From Hofstenia miamia (lineage: Eukaryota; Xenacoelomorpha; Acoela): a stretch of 64,000 bases of DNA. The notes below the pieces were generated by a model. That model did no database searches. It saw only the letters and a list, made by a program, of their open reading frames with translations, and was not told the DNA's origin. Of this stretch, positions 1 through 11,249 are shown in pieces; position 1 is the stretch's first letter; each line of letters starts with the position of its first letter. The DNA lies in the NCBI GenBank assembly GCA_004352715.1, contig SCFE01000053.1, positions 884,774 to 948,773 on the forward strand. Direction: 5' to 3'. The translations under genes were made by a program, and so were the position numbers.

Positions 1-39
1 AAAAATGTCGTACAGTTTAATTCATTTTTACCTATTTAG

Positions 40-115
40 TTTGCACAAGGCGCTTCATCGAAATATTGTGTATTTGTCCAGTCTGTCCGGAACAATTCCT
101 GAGAGTCAAATGCCT
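40..115 (+). CDS. Putative exon 1 of the Pro-rich gene
   Basis: AG acceptor at 38-39 and a good donor GTAAGT at 116-121. The frame is open throughout. It ends Met-Pro, with the ATG at 110-112, and joins in phase 0 to the exon at 2199, giving an N-terminus starting MPAPPNPN. It could equally be 5' UTR plus two codons, or an internal exon. This is the weakest of the host exons apart from 4807-4836. Confidence 0.35.
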
Positions 116-3100
116 GTAAGTAAAATTAATTACACTACAAAGTTTAATCATTTTGTTTAGTATCGGAAAATCGTGTTGAATAGCATTCGTTTTATTCGAA
201 AACATATGTGTATTCGAAAATTTAATGTTCTTATTAAAAGTGAATGCTGAAAAATTATCACACTCAAATCTTTTGTTGAGAATTTATTTTTTAAGATTCA
301 TTCATACAATGCCAACTAAAGCACAGGCAATGACATGATAATTTTATAAAAATAATTGAGGACGTATTTCAACGAACTAACTGTTTGCTACTTTTATCCC
401 AAACTTGAATATTGAAATCCAAAAGTTTAAAAGATATTCAAAATGTAAGTCCGACTATTATTTTCATTATTGTTGATGAAAGCACTATAATGTTTTAGTG
501 CAAATGAACAGAAATATGTGTTGTATATTTCGGCCCGCTCCTATCTGATGATTTGACATAATCAACCAAAATGCCTGTTGATAGATTGTCTTCAAGATTC
601 TGATCGACTTTGCAGTAATAAATACTGATATGTAAAATGCAATTTTTGCATCTAACGAGACCTTACATTCATGTTGAGGTAAAATATCAAGAATTTTTTG
701 TTTGACAGAAACATTTCTATCTCTTTCATGTTTTGCAATTCTGAATTCCATATCAGATTTCAATTCTAATATTATTGGCTCCACTGCATTGCCAAAAGTG
801 TTCTTTTAAGTTATCTTGCTGAAATGAACCGAAAGGAACACTTCACCATTTAAAAGTAAATGCTTACTCAAATCAAACAGCGGTATAGCACCACCATCGA
901 TTGTTGGTATCATGGGTTAGATAGTGTCTTCGCTCCTGTTGCTTCACTGTACCTGCAATTTCTTAAATTCTTTTCATCATTAACAGATTGTATAAGATTA
1001 AATTGCAATTAATTATTTAGAAAACAATTGAAACTAGTTCAAAAAATTCTTTAACTACAGTTTCTTCGCAAAATTCATTGTGGCAAAGTGAAATTCGTAC
1101 TTCTGATTAAGTCAAATACTCAAAATTTATAGATTTTTTGGTAATGGTTACACGAAACTCGGTTTTTGATTTCCAAATACACAAGATTTAATTTAATCTA
1201 TACAATAACATATTCCTTTCTATTTTAAATTAAGAGACATCTAAAAGAAATTATGGTTTTTCACATTCAAAATTGTTTAATTAACCAACAAGGTGATCGT
1301 TAAAAATATATTGCAATTTTAAACAAACATACGAACACAATATATAAAAAATTATATACATTCACAATGTTAATGCACACCTATTTTATATTTCTTCTTG
1401 ATATTAATGGAATCAAGCTTAAGAAATTCTTCAATTTGATTAATATACCGTTTCTTGAGGAGCTGGATGATTTAAATAGTTGGCGCAAAATGAGGAATAT
1501 AGAATGAAGGAGCTCAATTTCAAATTGTTTGTGGCATTATGGAAACAAAATAACGTCCACAATTCCTGGCTAACGGGATTTTAATGGGCCAATGGTTCGC
1601 ACAGATAACATATTCTTTGTAACGGCATCAGCTGGTAATTTTTTTGGAATAGAAGCTCATACGGAACAAATTTTTGCTCACAATTATACTTTTTTGGAAT
1701 ATGCAACAGCATTTCTTCCGCATTCGTATGAAACACTAACTGTACATTGAACCTAAAAAGGAGCAAATGTAGATGGTTTATACTGCCGCACAGCATTAAC
1801 CTCTTAGAGAAGCAATCTTGGTTTTAATTGACCCTCAATGTTTGTTATTTATACTAGATGGCATTGCCTGTAATTTAGATTGTCTTGAATCCTACAGATA
1901 TCCATTATCCGAATATAGTAAAAAAAGGGTTTAATAAAAAATTTAAAATATTTTTTCTGAAACGATAGATAATAATGCATTAGCAGTGTATTGTAATTTG
2001 ATTTTCATTTACAAGTCTACTGCAATTTAAATTGAATTCCTGGAATCCAATGATGCAACGTTTTACTTGAAAAATATTATTCTGGCTAACAATATTACCT
2101 GTATTTAAAGAGTATGTTTTCACAATATAGAATTGAAAGATTGAGTGTAATATGTTTGTTTTAAAGCATTCTTTATAGTTTGTTAAGACGTAGATTAGGC
2201 ACCCCCAAATCCTAATTCCTTCAGTCACAATCCACAAACGGCAATTATGTATCCACCTTCGCAAAAAGCAACTCCACCCATTAATCCTCAACAACCACAT
2301 CCTAATGCTGGTGCGTCGTCCAATCAAGCCCCACCAAACGTTGTTACTTCGGAAAGGCTGAATATTGGTCAACCATTCTCGGCTCAGCCTCCTACTACAC
2401 TTTTGGCAACAATCGTTCAGACTGTTAGTTTATTGTTTTTAATTTTTGGAAAATGTATTTAATTCATCATATTTTTGATATAGTTGTGTTTAGCCTACAG
2501 TACCTACACAATCTTCTTCGTATGCAGAATATCAACAGAAAATTTCGGCTGCTATTCAATCCTCAGCTGCAAATGACAATTCAAGCAAATTACCTGAAGT
2601 TAAAAACACAGGTAATTGTCTTTCTTGAATAAGAATATTAAGACCCTAAGATGTCTGATATATAATGATTTTCATTATAAAGACGAGAATCACAAGTACT
2701 ACAATGAGTCGATGGCCATGCGTGACACTACAATTTTTAATGTTTGGTTATTTAAAGGATATAGTGTGAATAGACGAATTTGTTCACTTTGACCCATGAG
2801 ATAATATAGTATATGAGAATAACAACCTTTTCAACATTTTTTTCGGAAAAAAGTGATTTAAGTGCTGGTATATTCATCAAAATATTTATAATAATTTCAT
2901 CTAAAGCATATAATGTTTATGATATAGCTACATTATCTGGAATTTGTTTTTGCATTTCTACTGTTAATTACATAGCATTCATTAATTGCATGCATCAGCT
3001 CATCTATGCATGTATTGGGAACAATATTTTTCAATTCGTCTTTCAACATTGTAAGCGTTGTTGTCACTTACCTTCAGCATATCATTGAAATGGTTAGATC

Positions 3101-5757
3101 ATTTGTTCTTATTATTACAAGAAATTATATATAGCAGTTTAACATTATCTATTAATGTGGCAATACTATATGCATTTAGATAGCGGACCTATTTGTCTAG
3201 CTGAACATTATGGGGTTACCTTTGTTGATGTAATACACCATTTCTATTTAACCTACTTAATATTTTTAAACTGTTTACATGCCAGTGAATGTGCTAAAGA
3301 AGGCATTTAGAAATGAAAAATTTTGGTTAAATATTTAGACTATTTTGGGGTTGTAGTTTTTTACTGAAATCATTTCTTTAGACATGTCTGTGGACTCAAG
3401 ACAATCAACACCAAATAGCAATCCATCGTCAACAGAACCACTAAGTGATGCTAAATCACACAGCCCTAAAGAAAACTCTTCACCTGGTTTGGTTGGAACA
3501 CCACTCAGTAATGCATCACATGAAAGTGACAAATCACAAGATATTTCCTCTCCACATTCACAGAAAGCTGATGGTAACTATTTGTTCATAATTTTTTTAA
3601 GTTTTCTCTAAAATTCATTCGCTTTTTTATATTTTTAGGCCATTCAAGACTGATAAGCAATAGAAAAATTGCTCAATACTCGATATCTGAATACAGTCAA
3701 AAGGAATAATTAATCTTATAAACACTTCCTTTATAATGCTATTATGCCCTAACCGCTTATTTGATTTAACTAGTTCAATAAATTAGCAAACCATGTCTCT
3801 TAAAAAACATGAAGTAAGTAATTTAATTTCATCAGTTATGCAATTATTTGCCCCAGCCCTTTGTTTTCCTAGCCACATGTCTGTTCTCTTTAACGACGTA
3901 CTTCTTAAAAGAATTTTTTCAATTCTGTGTATTATATTAAGTACTTGATATAAATTTATTATTCATGCGTTATTAGCCATCGAGTTTCTTTTTTAGCGGT
4001 TAATCCAATTCCGTCAGTATCCCCAAACTACCAAGGTCAGCGAGGTATGCTAAATAGTATTGTGAATTGTTACTACATTTTTTATAGCACCGTCTGTTTT
4101 ATCTGCACATTCGAGTGCATCGCCTTCATTAAGCGATCAATTCAATAGAAGTTCTCCACACCTCCCTTCACAAACATCAAGCCAGACTTTCAATTCGCCT
4201 GGTATGATGTTTTTTTAGGTTCATAAATTCTTCATACTTTTATCAAAATGGAAATTAGGGGGTGGAAGACTTTTTAATGAAATCAATTTTAATTTTAGCA
4301 ATTTTTATCTGATTTAGTTCTTTATAAATCTTTCCTGATAGTAATTTAATAAATGTTGTTTCTGAAATTCAATTATTGTTTTATTCAATTTTGCCTTCTA
4401 GTGATGTTAAAATCTGAAAATCTGGGTTTAATTTGAAAGTTCAACGATTCTACCATTTTAATTTACTAGTATTTTAGTATTAACAAAATATAATGCATTT
4501 ATCTTGATCTCGAAGTTTGGGCATAGCCATTTGCAATTTTGGCATTTACAGGCAGTTATAAAGATTCACTACTCATGAGTCTGCATAATAGGGCAGTGGT
4601 AAATGCTTCGGCATTTGAATAAAATCAAACATGTGATTTTTTGCAGTTTACAACATACTTCTCATTAACATAACTTTGTTTCTTATACTCTTAGGTCAAA
4701 ATTTAACTTCCCAAAGTCATAAAATCTTTTTTTTAAAACATGTGTTTTAAACTTTGAATCAAATTATAATTATGAAACCAGGTTAAATCAGGTATTTCTT
4801 TTATAGGCAACGCTTCTTTGTTTTCAGGACAAATTCGTAAGGGGCCAGGTCAGGTTAGGTCAAGAATTGAGAACCCTAATTTTTATGCAATGATTATTCT
4901 ATGCTTGGTTTCATTTAAATCATCTCTTTTATCAGAAATAAATTTCGATTTAAATCAAAGCAAGAAATAAAGATTTGTTAAATCATGGTCTCAGTCCCAA
5001 AACTCTGTAAGTACAGTTGTTTGTACGCGCAGGTGTTTGTGTTTACTTACGATGTTCATTTTGTGAGAGAAACGTCAAGATTGAATAGGGCGTGCTGCAA
5101 ACAAACTAAAATACTTTAGTTGTGAAAGTAAGTAAATCCACATAATACGGAAGACTCTTTTGAATAATTGAGTTGGTGATCGTTGACAACGTTTATTAGA
5201 ATAATATCCATTGCTTCTTTCGTCAATTCGAAAGTTAGGAACGGCTTAGCGTTAATAAAGCACAAAGCTTGTATTTTGTTTCAAAGTTTTTAGCAATCGC
5301 TAGTCGAAGGAAGGCTTATTAAGTTTATGTTTATATATTTGGCCGTTTATAGGTTGGACAATATGGATTGTGTAAAAATCTTGTTTTAAAAAATCATAAA
5401 ATTTCATTTAAATGATAAAATGATTCTTTCCAACACTGGATTTGTTTAGATCTTAAGTGGTATTTTGCCAGATTAAGGATTTCTGGTTAGCCCGTCATAT
5501 CTTAAGCTTAAAATAGTTGCGAAATATTGGTTTGTTAAAATTTGTAAATTTAGCACTTCAAGCTCATATGGCTGGCCAGCAATCACACTCTCGGCCTGGT
5601 ATGAATCCTCAGTCGATGTATGGGTATCCCTCACATCCATATCAACCTTATCATTACCCGCCTGGTAGCCAATTTCGATCCTCTTCACCTTACGCTCCAC
5701 AAGCGGGACAACCTGGTTACGCGAATGCTCAGCCGCAGCAACGTGTTATGTACCCAG
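40..5757 (+). CDS. Multi-exon gene for a Pro/Ser/Gln-rich, low-complexity protein (unidentified), 5' part
   Basis: Gene model joining exons at 40-115, 2199-2423, 2494-2611, 3382-3573, 3997-4044, 4088-4201, 4807-4836 and 5554-5757. Each exon is bounded by AG and GT. From 2494 on, the phases join without a break: the first two exons end in phase 0 and all later ones in phase 1, so the middle exons are symmetric. The product is rich in Pro, Ser, Gln, Asn and Tyr, with no folded domain visible. Composition resembles disordered N-terminal regions of chromatin or transcription factors (ARID1/Osa-like proteins are one possibility, weakly held). The start may be the ATG at 110 just before the first donor. 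No 3' end is seen: after 5757 the intron is filled by a mariner relic, and the next acceptor (10629, IARS2) is in an incompatible phase. Most introns are short. The window starts inside or just upstream of the gene. Confidence 0.5.
116..2198 (+). other. Large first intron of the Pro-rich gene, no gene seen
   Basis: AT-rich sequence with short random ORFs only (longest about 99 codons, on the minus strand at 485-784, without recognisable composition). No transposon ends or RNA genes were recognised. Confidence 0.3.
2199..2423 (+). CDS. Exon of the Pro-rich gene (Pro/Gln/Asn-rich)
   Basis: An in-frame TAG directly before 2199 forces the acceptor to be the AG at 2197-2198. The donor GTTAGT starts at 2424. 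The 75-codon exon is Pro/Gln/Asn/Ala-rich (for example YPPSQKATPPINPQQPHPNA) and ends on a codon boundary, matching the phase of the next exon. Confidence 0.5.
2494..2611 (+). CDS. Exon of the Pro-rich gene (Ser/Ala/Gln-rich)
   Basis: Acceptor TTTAG ends at 2493 and donor GTAATT starts at 2612. It encodes PTVPTQSSSYAEYQQKISAA onward and leaves one base (G) that completes a codon with the exon at 3382. Confidence 0.5.
3382..3573 (+). CDS. Exon of the Pro-rich gene (Ser/Pro/Asp-rich)
   Basis: Pyrimidine-rich acceptor CTTTAG at 3376-3381, donor GTAACT at 3574. The 192-bp exon is divisible by three, phase 1 to phase 1. It encodes a Ser-rich, likely disordered stretch (DMSVDSRQSTPNSNPSSTEP onward) with many SP/TP dipeptides that could be phosphorylation sites. 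Confidence 0.55.
3997..4044 (+). CDS. Short exon of the Pro-rich gene
   Basis: 48-bp symmetric exon between TTTTAG and GTATGC, encoding AVNPIPSVSPNYQGQR. The very short following intron (43 bp) and kept phase support it. Confidence 0.45.
4088..4201 (+). CDS. Exon of the Pro-rich gene (Ser/Pro-rich)
   Basis: 114-bp symmetric exon between TTTATAG and GTATGA, encoding a Ser/Pro/Gln-rich stretch (starts APSVLSAHSSASPSLSDQFN). Phase 1 at both ends. Confidence 0.5.
4807..4836 (+). CDS. Possible 30-bp micro-exon of the Pro-rich gene
   Basis: Between TTTTATAG and GTAAGG; would encode GNASLFSGQI in phase with exons 4088-4201 and 5554-5757. An alternative candidate at 4552-4598 has good borders but its 47-bp length breaks the phase. 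Skipping both also keeps the frame. Confidence 0.25.
5554..5757 (+). CDS. Exon of the Pro-rich gene (Tyr/Pro/Gln-rich)
   Basis: 204-bp symmetric exon; acceptor TTTAG ends at 5553 and donor GTATTT starts at 5758. It encodes a Tyr/Pro/Gln-rich tract including MNPQSMYGYPSHPYQPYHYP, prion-like in composition. It is the last exon of this gene that I can see. Confidence 0.55.
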
Positions 5758-6069
5758 GTATTTTGTAATTTTAATAATTTTCCTCCTTCAAATCATTCTC
5801 TCATCTAAATTTGTTTGCGCTTTTTTACAAATTAGAAAAATATGTATGTTTATATATACAGGGTGTCCCACAGTGAACCACCTAAACATTTTTGAAATTC
5901 ATTTCAAACTCCAAGTAGACAAATATCAAAACAAAAAGGAACAGCTACCTTTCTTTTTTATAAATGTATCAGCAAACTACAAATGTGCACATTGTTCACT
6001 ATCAAAAAGTCATAAAACAAAAAAGAAAAGTAATAACTTAACAGTTTGTTTTCAAAATGCTGGCAATGT

Positions 6070-6255
6070 TCATGAAAAGTGGTAGCTGTTGAGACCCAAA
6101 TCTGTTTTAAGGATGCGATAAATTGACGACTTTGAAATAGCAAGATCTGTAGAAGCTTTTCGTATGGAGAAGTTGTCGCCCATTTCATCCACAGCAGCTG
6201 GAACTGCAGTTTTAGCCAATGACGTCACATTGACGTAGACGATTTTATCGCTCAA
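6070..6255 (-). pseudogene. Transposase relic, second helix-turn-helix block
   Basis: The minus-strand frame contains FSIRKASTDLAISKSSIYRI followed by LKTDLGLNSYHF. This matches the pattern of the mariner-like transposases with a DUF4817-type N-terminus: a pre-linker, an HTH with xxSxxxIYRILK, and a short Leu-rich stretch. Stops follow at once, so the catalytic half is gone. Confidence 0.6.
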
Positions 6256-6745
6256 TTTTCTAGTGTAGTACTGCGATCTTATATTTGTTTGCCCCTTCGA
6301 AATTGTGTGATGCGTTATTGCTCTTTAATTTTGCGAGGGAAACTGTGATTGCAAAAGTGTAAACAATTACAGGTAATAATTCTCGATCGTTTTGTATAAA
6401 TACTTTGAGAAAACTGTAGCGAGGACACAAATAAACTTTGTCTCACTCAACTGCGTTTGATTTTTGCTTCTATTAATTACTGCTAACCCCTTTTTAGGAA
6501 ATATGTTAGTCATAATAGATGCTTAAGTTTCCGGCGACAATTTGGGAGTTATTCCTCTGAGTTTAGGGCGACAACACGCTTTATTCCGGCAGGCAGCCCA
6601 AATAGTGGACCGCATTATGTTACGTGTACGACTACGGTTAGGGAATAAGAACTTTTTATCGAGTGTTTGCAATTCGAACATGCACTTAACCCCTTACACT
6701 GTGATGATAACAAGCCGCTGGCTAACGTGAATGCATGGCAATTAA

Positions 6746-7487
6746 AGGTATACCATAACTTCGACGCGGTTTTTGATCTCCGATAAGTTACAGTTTAGAT
6801 TCATATATCGAACTACTGCTATCAATATATTTTCTATACGTTCTGAAAAATTGTCTCACACAGTCTTTTGCATTATTAATGATCTATTTTGTATTCTTTT
6901 AATGCATTAAACATTGCATTCATTTTTTTAGAAATATATTGTTTTTAGAATTTAATTTTTAATTGTTCGATATCTTGGGTAAGTGAGATTTAAATTTCAA
7001 TCATTGATGTATGGTCCGATAGATTGAAATAACATGTCATAGAACGATTCAAAATTTCCGATTACGACAAAAACTGATCATTGTTATTGACAATTAAAGG
7101 AATGTCGTTTCCATCCCCAACTGCTCCCCGTGAAATAAAGACAACAACAGAGCGTGCCGTTGTTTATGTTCTTGTGCATCACTATTGTTGCCAAGGTCAC
7201 TCAGCCTATGTTATCAAGAAATTCTGAGAAGAAATGTCTTTGTTCTGTTTGTTTCAATAGTGATGATGACGAATTTAAAATGATGCTGTTGGAATTGAAT
7301 GACGATTTTGATGAGTGATAATGAATGATTCGATATCTATGTTAATTGCTTTTAGATGCACATATACCATGAATATAAAACTTTTGTATCAATATGCTTT
7401 CTTTTCATTAACAAATGAGTCGAAAATTATGTCGGTTTGAATCATTTAACGTTAATCGAAAACCACGTCTAAGTTATGGTACACCCC
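6746..7487. mobile_element. Probable piggyBac-like non-autonomous insertion
   Basis: About 30-bp inverted termini: left AGGTATACCATAACTTCGAC, right (reverse complement) GGGGTGTACCATAACTTAG. They are flanked by TTAA on the left (6742-6745) and TTAC on the right. Near the right end a short acidic frame (SDDDEFKMMLLELNDDFDE) recalls acidic N-termini of piggyBac transposases. It splits the mariner transposase between its two HTH blocks. The superfamily assignment rests on the TTAA and is not secure. Confidence 0.4.
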
Positions 7488-7559
7488 TTACATGCTGTTA
7501 TTATTATTACGTGAGTTGAGAAATAAGAACTAATGAGAAACATTTTATTGAGCTAGAAA

Positions 7560-8041
7560 TTAACAACGAGAGAAACATAGGGTAGCACCTTTCGCGACTT
7601 TGGAATTCTCTTCATGGGTACCGCTTCGGCGTGACGCCATGCGAGTTGGTCGTCGTTGGAAGTGAGTCCTCGGTGGATCTTTACTGTTACTTTGGTACAA
7701 TGGCAAATTACCGATATTTTTGTTTTTCTGTTGGAATGCGCGTCGCTCACTGCGATGGTAGCCTTTGCAACCTTCTGTTCAACCATTGAGTTCCCCAGTA
7801 CCGCTGTAGTAGTCTGAGCACCCGCGATTCTACATGAGATTCATCATGAGATTTACCGTGTTTTCGTTCGTCAACACTTCCAGTTGATTCGAATCTCTCA
7901 ATGAGAGAAGGAATCGACTTACGGTCAATAGATCTTCCGCAAAAAATCTTGAAAACGTCCAACTACTTCATGACAGTTTTTTGTTTCGTAAAAAATTTTT
8001 ACAATGAAAACGTACTCTTCAGTTGTCAGACTTCGAGGCAT
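7560..8041 (-). pseudogene. Transposase relic, N-terminal domain
   Basis: The minus-strand frame begins MPRSLTTEEYVFIVKIFYET and continues, with a frameshift near 7950, into DRKSIPSLIERFESTGSVDE. This is the N-terminal HTH and 'ETGSV' linker pattern of mariner-like transposases. The frame decays further towards 7560. Confidence 0.65.
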
Positions 8042-8445
8042 GGTTGAACTGAACTGTGTTTGATCAAAATTATCAATGGCCAACACATTTTGTATCTTGA
8101 ATATTGTTAGCATTCTGTTAATAGAGAACCGTCGAGAATAATTTCAAACATTTAATCAGGCATAGATATTTGACAAACTGATAAGTATCTGTCAAGGTAT
8201 ATGCCATGTTATGCAATAAATCTTTGCAGATTTTCTATAGGGGGGTTTCGCTGTGTGACACCCTGTACAGACTAGATATATCTAAAATTTTGTAAATACT
8301 AGTTAAAAAATTATTTATTCATTTGTGTAGAAGTTTCACGCCATGTGCTTATTAGATATTTATTTAATAAAAATATTAATAGGTGCTCTGTATACACAAC
8401 TAATTATCAGAGTTCTATGTACAGTAATTATCATTTTCTAAATTA

Positions 8446-8922
8446 TTGTTAGCAAGACAAATGTCTAAAAATAAATATCATACTTTCATTATTTTTCGAG
8501 TTATACACATTTTTATTGCTATCTTCATCAATGAATTCGCTGTAGAACCTCAAATCAGGATAACATCGAAACATTACTTTCTCAATGAGTTCAGTTTATC
8601 ATTGTCCACCACCCTGCCAAATATTTGCGATGTTGGGGTCTTCGAGTACATCTGCAAATGTTTTGGCATTGAAGTCAATTTGCTGACGTCAGGGCCCATT
8701 ATGACTTCAGAGTACAGAACATTGAATTTGTTTGTTCTTAGTATGACCAAGTTTCACTGTTTGGTGCTCAATAAGATTGATTTTATTGGGGGTGCTGTTG
8801 CATACATCGACAAAATATACATAAATAAATGCATATACTTTGCTAAAGTACAGTCTTTTGTAATCACAAATAGAAAAAATTTTACCCTAACGCCTAATAC
8901 CTTTAATAGTGTACTTTTTTGA
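8446..8922 (+). other. Unrecognised 158-codon ORF
   Basis: Longest ORF between the mariner and Tc1 elements. Composition is Ile/Phe/Asn-rich and I recognise no family. The minus strand also has partial frames that read like protein with interrupted stops, so this may be an old transposon or pseudogene relic. The rest of 8266-9314 shows nothing else but a short poly-G run. Confidence 0.15.
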
Positions 8923-9314
8923 GGCTCGAATGTGCTTGCTAAACATAGTGATAAAAAATAATATAGCAGAATTTCATTTGCCCCATATTTCTATTTAACA
9001 TAACACTTAAGATTTTTGAACAACTTGTTTTTGCTAATTGAAGAGATTTCAATGCATTTCTTAAAATACGATATAATCGCACACTTTTTGTTAATCTCAC
9101 TGCATTTTACCACAACTTTAATAACGAATTTTCTACTCTCATTTTCAAGTAATAATAATAAGTTTAAAGGTATGGTAGTTGACTTAGGGTTAATATTATT
9201 TGAGATTTGGGGGGGGGTATTTTTAATAATGTCGCCTACCCAGTCCAAGAACATTTTAAGTTTCATTGACTAAAATTCATATTGGTGTCGTATAACATAA
9301 TGTCTTTAGAACTA

Positions 9315-10522
9315 CAGTGCTGTGAAAAAGTTTGGTAACACCTATGCATTTTCCCATTACACCTGAATATTCGTAATTTTCTTGTTCTTTATAATACAAA
9401 TGAAAGTCTAAATGGTTTGTATTTATTCATAAACATGTTTAAGATTAAAATACTAAAAAATTCGTTGCTGCAGATATCGGCAATTATTGACATTTTCAAA
9501 AATGCGAGCTAAACAGTTGACGTCCGAAACTCGTGCACAGATCCAATGCTTACGGAAAACCAATCTTTCTTACCGAGAGATTGCGAAAATGACGAAAGTT
9601 TCGGTTGGAACTGTTTATAAGACACTGAAAAGAATATCTGAGACTGGTTCTTTATCTTCTCGAAAGAGGTCAGGAAGACCGAAAAAGACAAGCAGCCAAA
9701 CTGACCGCTTGATTTTCCGCTATGCTGTTGCCAATCCAATGTCATCGTTTTCTGAAATTCTTAGTGCTCTGCCCAATTCCATCAGGATTTGCTCTTCAAC
9801 AATCCGAAGAAGACTCCTCTATAAATACAAGTTGAGAACTTACCGTCCAGCAAAGACATGTCTCCTCAGTGCTAAAAGCATTCGTGATCGCCTAAATTTT
9901 TGCCGTCGATATCGTCACTGGACAGTTGAAGACTGGAAGCGGCCTTTACGTTCTCAAGAAAGGCGAGACTGTGAATGGGAAGAAGTATCTCGACATACTT
10001 CAAGAGAAAGTGCCCCCTTTCATGGAAATCCGCGAAACTGATACCTTTCAGCAAGACGGAGCACCAGCTCACACCTGTAAAATTGTGAAGAATTGATTTG
10101 TGACTCAAAGATTCAACCTGCTTGAAGGATGACCCGGGAACTCCGCTGATTTGAACCACATCGAAAATATGTGGTCCTTTCTGAAAGCAAACGTTTCGGA
10201 GAGGAAGTCCACATCTTTGAAATCTTTGGAAGAAGCCATCAAGATTGTTTAGACCACTGAAATTTCTTTTGCTTACTGCGAAAAGTTGATCTCATCAATG
10301 CCCAGGCGACTTGAGGCATGTCTTAGAAATGGAGGTCGTGCTACCAAATACTGAACTTTGGACTTCAGTTTACCGTATTTTTATCATTCTCAACTTAAAC
10401 ATGTTTATGAATAAATACAAACCATTTAGACTTTCATTTGTATTATAAAGAACAGGAAAATTACGAATATTCAAGTGTAATGGGAAAATGCATAGGTGTT
10501 TCCAAACTTTTTCACAGCCCTG
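9315..10522 (+). mobile_element. Tc1-family DNA transposon, degenerate
   Basis: Long inverted terminal repeats of about 125-130 bp (left starts CAGTGCTGTGAAAAAGTTTG, right reverse complement CAGGGCTGTGAAAAAGTTTG), with TA at 9313-9314 and 10523-10524. One plus-strand transposase relic lies between them. The insertion is in the intron just upstream of the last IARS2 exon. The right-arm copy begins at 63499 and is cut by the window end. Confidence 0.9.
9487..10354 (+). pseudogene. Tc1 transposase pseudogene, catalytic core partly deleted
   Basis: The N-terminus is well kept: a paired-like HTH (KQLTSETRAQIQCLRKTNLS), GRPKK hook-like motif, then a second HTH (STIRRRLLYKYKLRTYRPAK), up to residues about 1-155. 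The frame then shifts near 9945, and the segment that should hold the first catalytic Asp is missing. In the shifted frame, QQDGAPAHT (second Asp) and NSADLNHIENMW (catalytic Glu) are visible with two TGA stops between them. I count 35 residues between that Asp and Glu; classical Tc1 has 34. The relic ends in a TGA at 10352. Confidence 0.85.
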
Positions 10523-10628
10523 TATATATGTTTTGAAATGCAAAAATTCAATTTGAATGTTACAAAACCCCAATATGTGTATGTATATATAAAAACAACT
10601 ACATGTGTATATAATTTTTTTATTTTAG

Positions 10629-11052
10629 GAATTCGATATCATACTTTGATCGTAAACCTTTCATTTGCCCGGATTGGTGGCCTAATGAAAAACTATCGTC
10701 AATCATTGACAAAGCCATTAACATAAGAAATGCCATTCATTCCCAATTAAACACTACTCCCCATGAAATAAAGAAACATTGTGTTCATTTAACAACAAAT
10801 TCCGATAGTTTGCTTGCCGAATTGCTGTTCCTTCAAGAATGCGGTACACTGTTGGAGTTAATGGGGACATGTGAAATTAGTTGTCAAAAAGCAATCGATG
10901 TTGAAAATTACGTTGTCATTAATAATGCCAAAGTTGGACTTGAAATAAAAAAATCGGACAAGTTCTTATGTGGGAGATGTCGTAACTTGTGGGCTGATGT
11001 TGAGGGTGACCTTTGTTCAAGATGTTCTCATGTGATTAAAACATTTTTTTAA
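10629..11052 (+). CDS. IARS2: Mitochondrial isoleucyl-tRNA synthetase, last exon (C-terminus)
   Basis: Acceptor TTTTAG ends at 10628; the open frame runs 141 codons to TAA at 11050. It starts NSISYFDRKPFICPDWWPNE, passes through a helical stretch, and ends with a Cys4 zinc ribbon CGRCRNLWADVEGDLCSRC. That spacing (CxxC-x11-CxxC) and the position at the very end match the C-terminal zinc ribbon of mitochondrial/bacterial-type IleRS. The enzyme charges mitochondrial tRNA-Ile. The catalytic part (Rossmann fold, HIGH and KMSKS) is not in the window; upstream I see only transposons and an unrelated Pro-rich gene. An identical copy lies at 62969-63392 on the minus strand. Confidence 0.7.
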
Positions 11053-11249
11053 TTTTATACCTTACATTTTTGTACTTTTGTAATTTGAAAATAATAGTTT
11101 TATTGAATTAGCATAATTTTTTATTAAGTGCATATTTGTTTGTATTATTCTTAGAAATTCAATTTTCATAGAATTTGAAGTGTGCACTAAATTAAAATTA
11201 TTTCAGCAAATATCATGTATGAAACTTATGAATTACTTATGCTTTTGAC

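Larger units (their letters stand above)
5859..8265 (-). mobile_element. Decayed mariner-type DNA transposon (Pro/HTH transposase family), minus strand
   Basis: Ends are inverted repeats starting CAGGGTGTCCCACAG (left) and CAGGGTGTCACACAG (right, reverse complement), each next to TA (5857-5858 and 8266-8267), the Tc1/mariner target duplication. Transposase pieces run on the minus strand: an N-terminal helix-turn-helix block, then a second HTH block near 6070-6255. No DDE catalytic domain is left: little space remains between the second HTH block and the terminal repeat. It lies in the intron after the last Pro-rich exon and is itself split by a piggyBac-like insertion. Confidence 0.75.

Noticed and set aside
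4552-4598. Extra exon of the Pro-rich gene (GSYKDSLLMSLHNRAV)
   Set aside because: Good splice borders, but the 47-bp length breaks the otherwise constant phase.
40-5757. Naming the Pro-rich gene ARID1/Osa
   Set aside because: Only amino-acid composition supports it; no ARID or other folded domain is present in the window.
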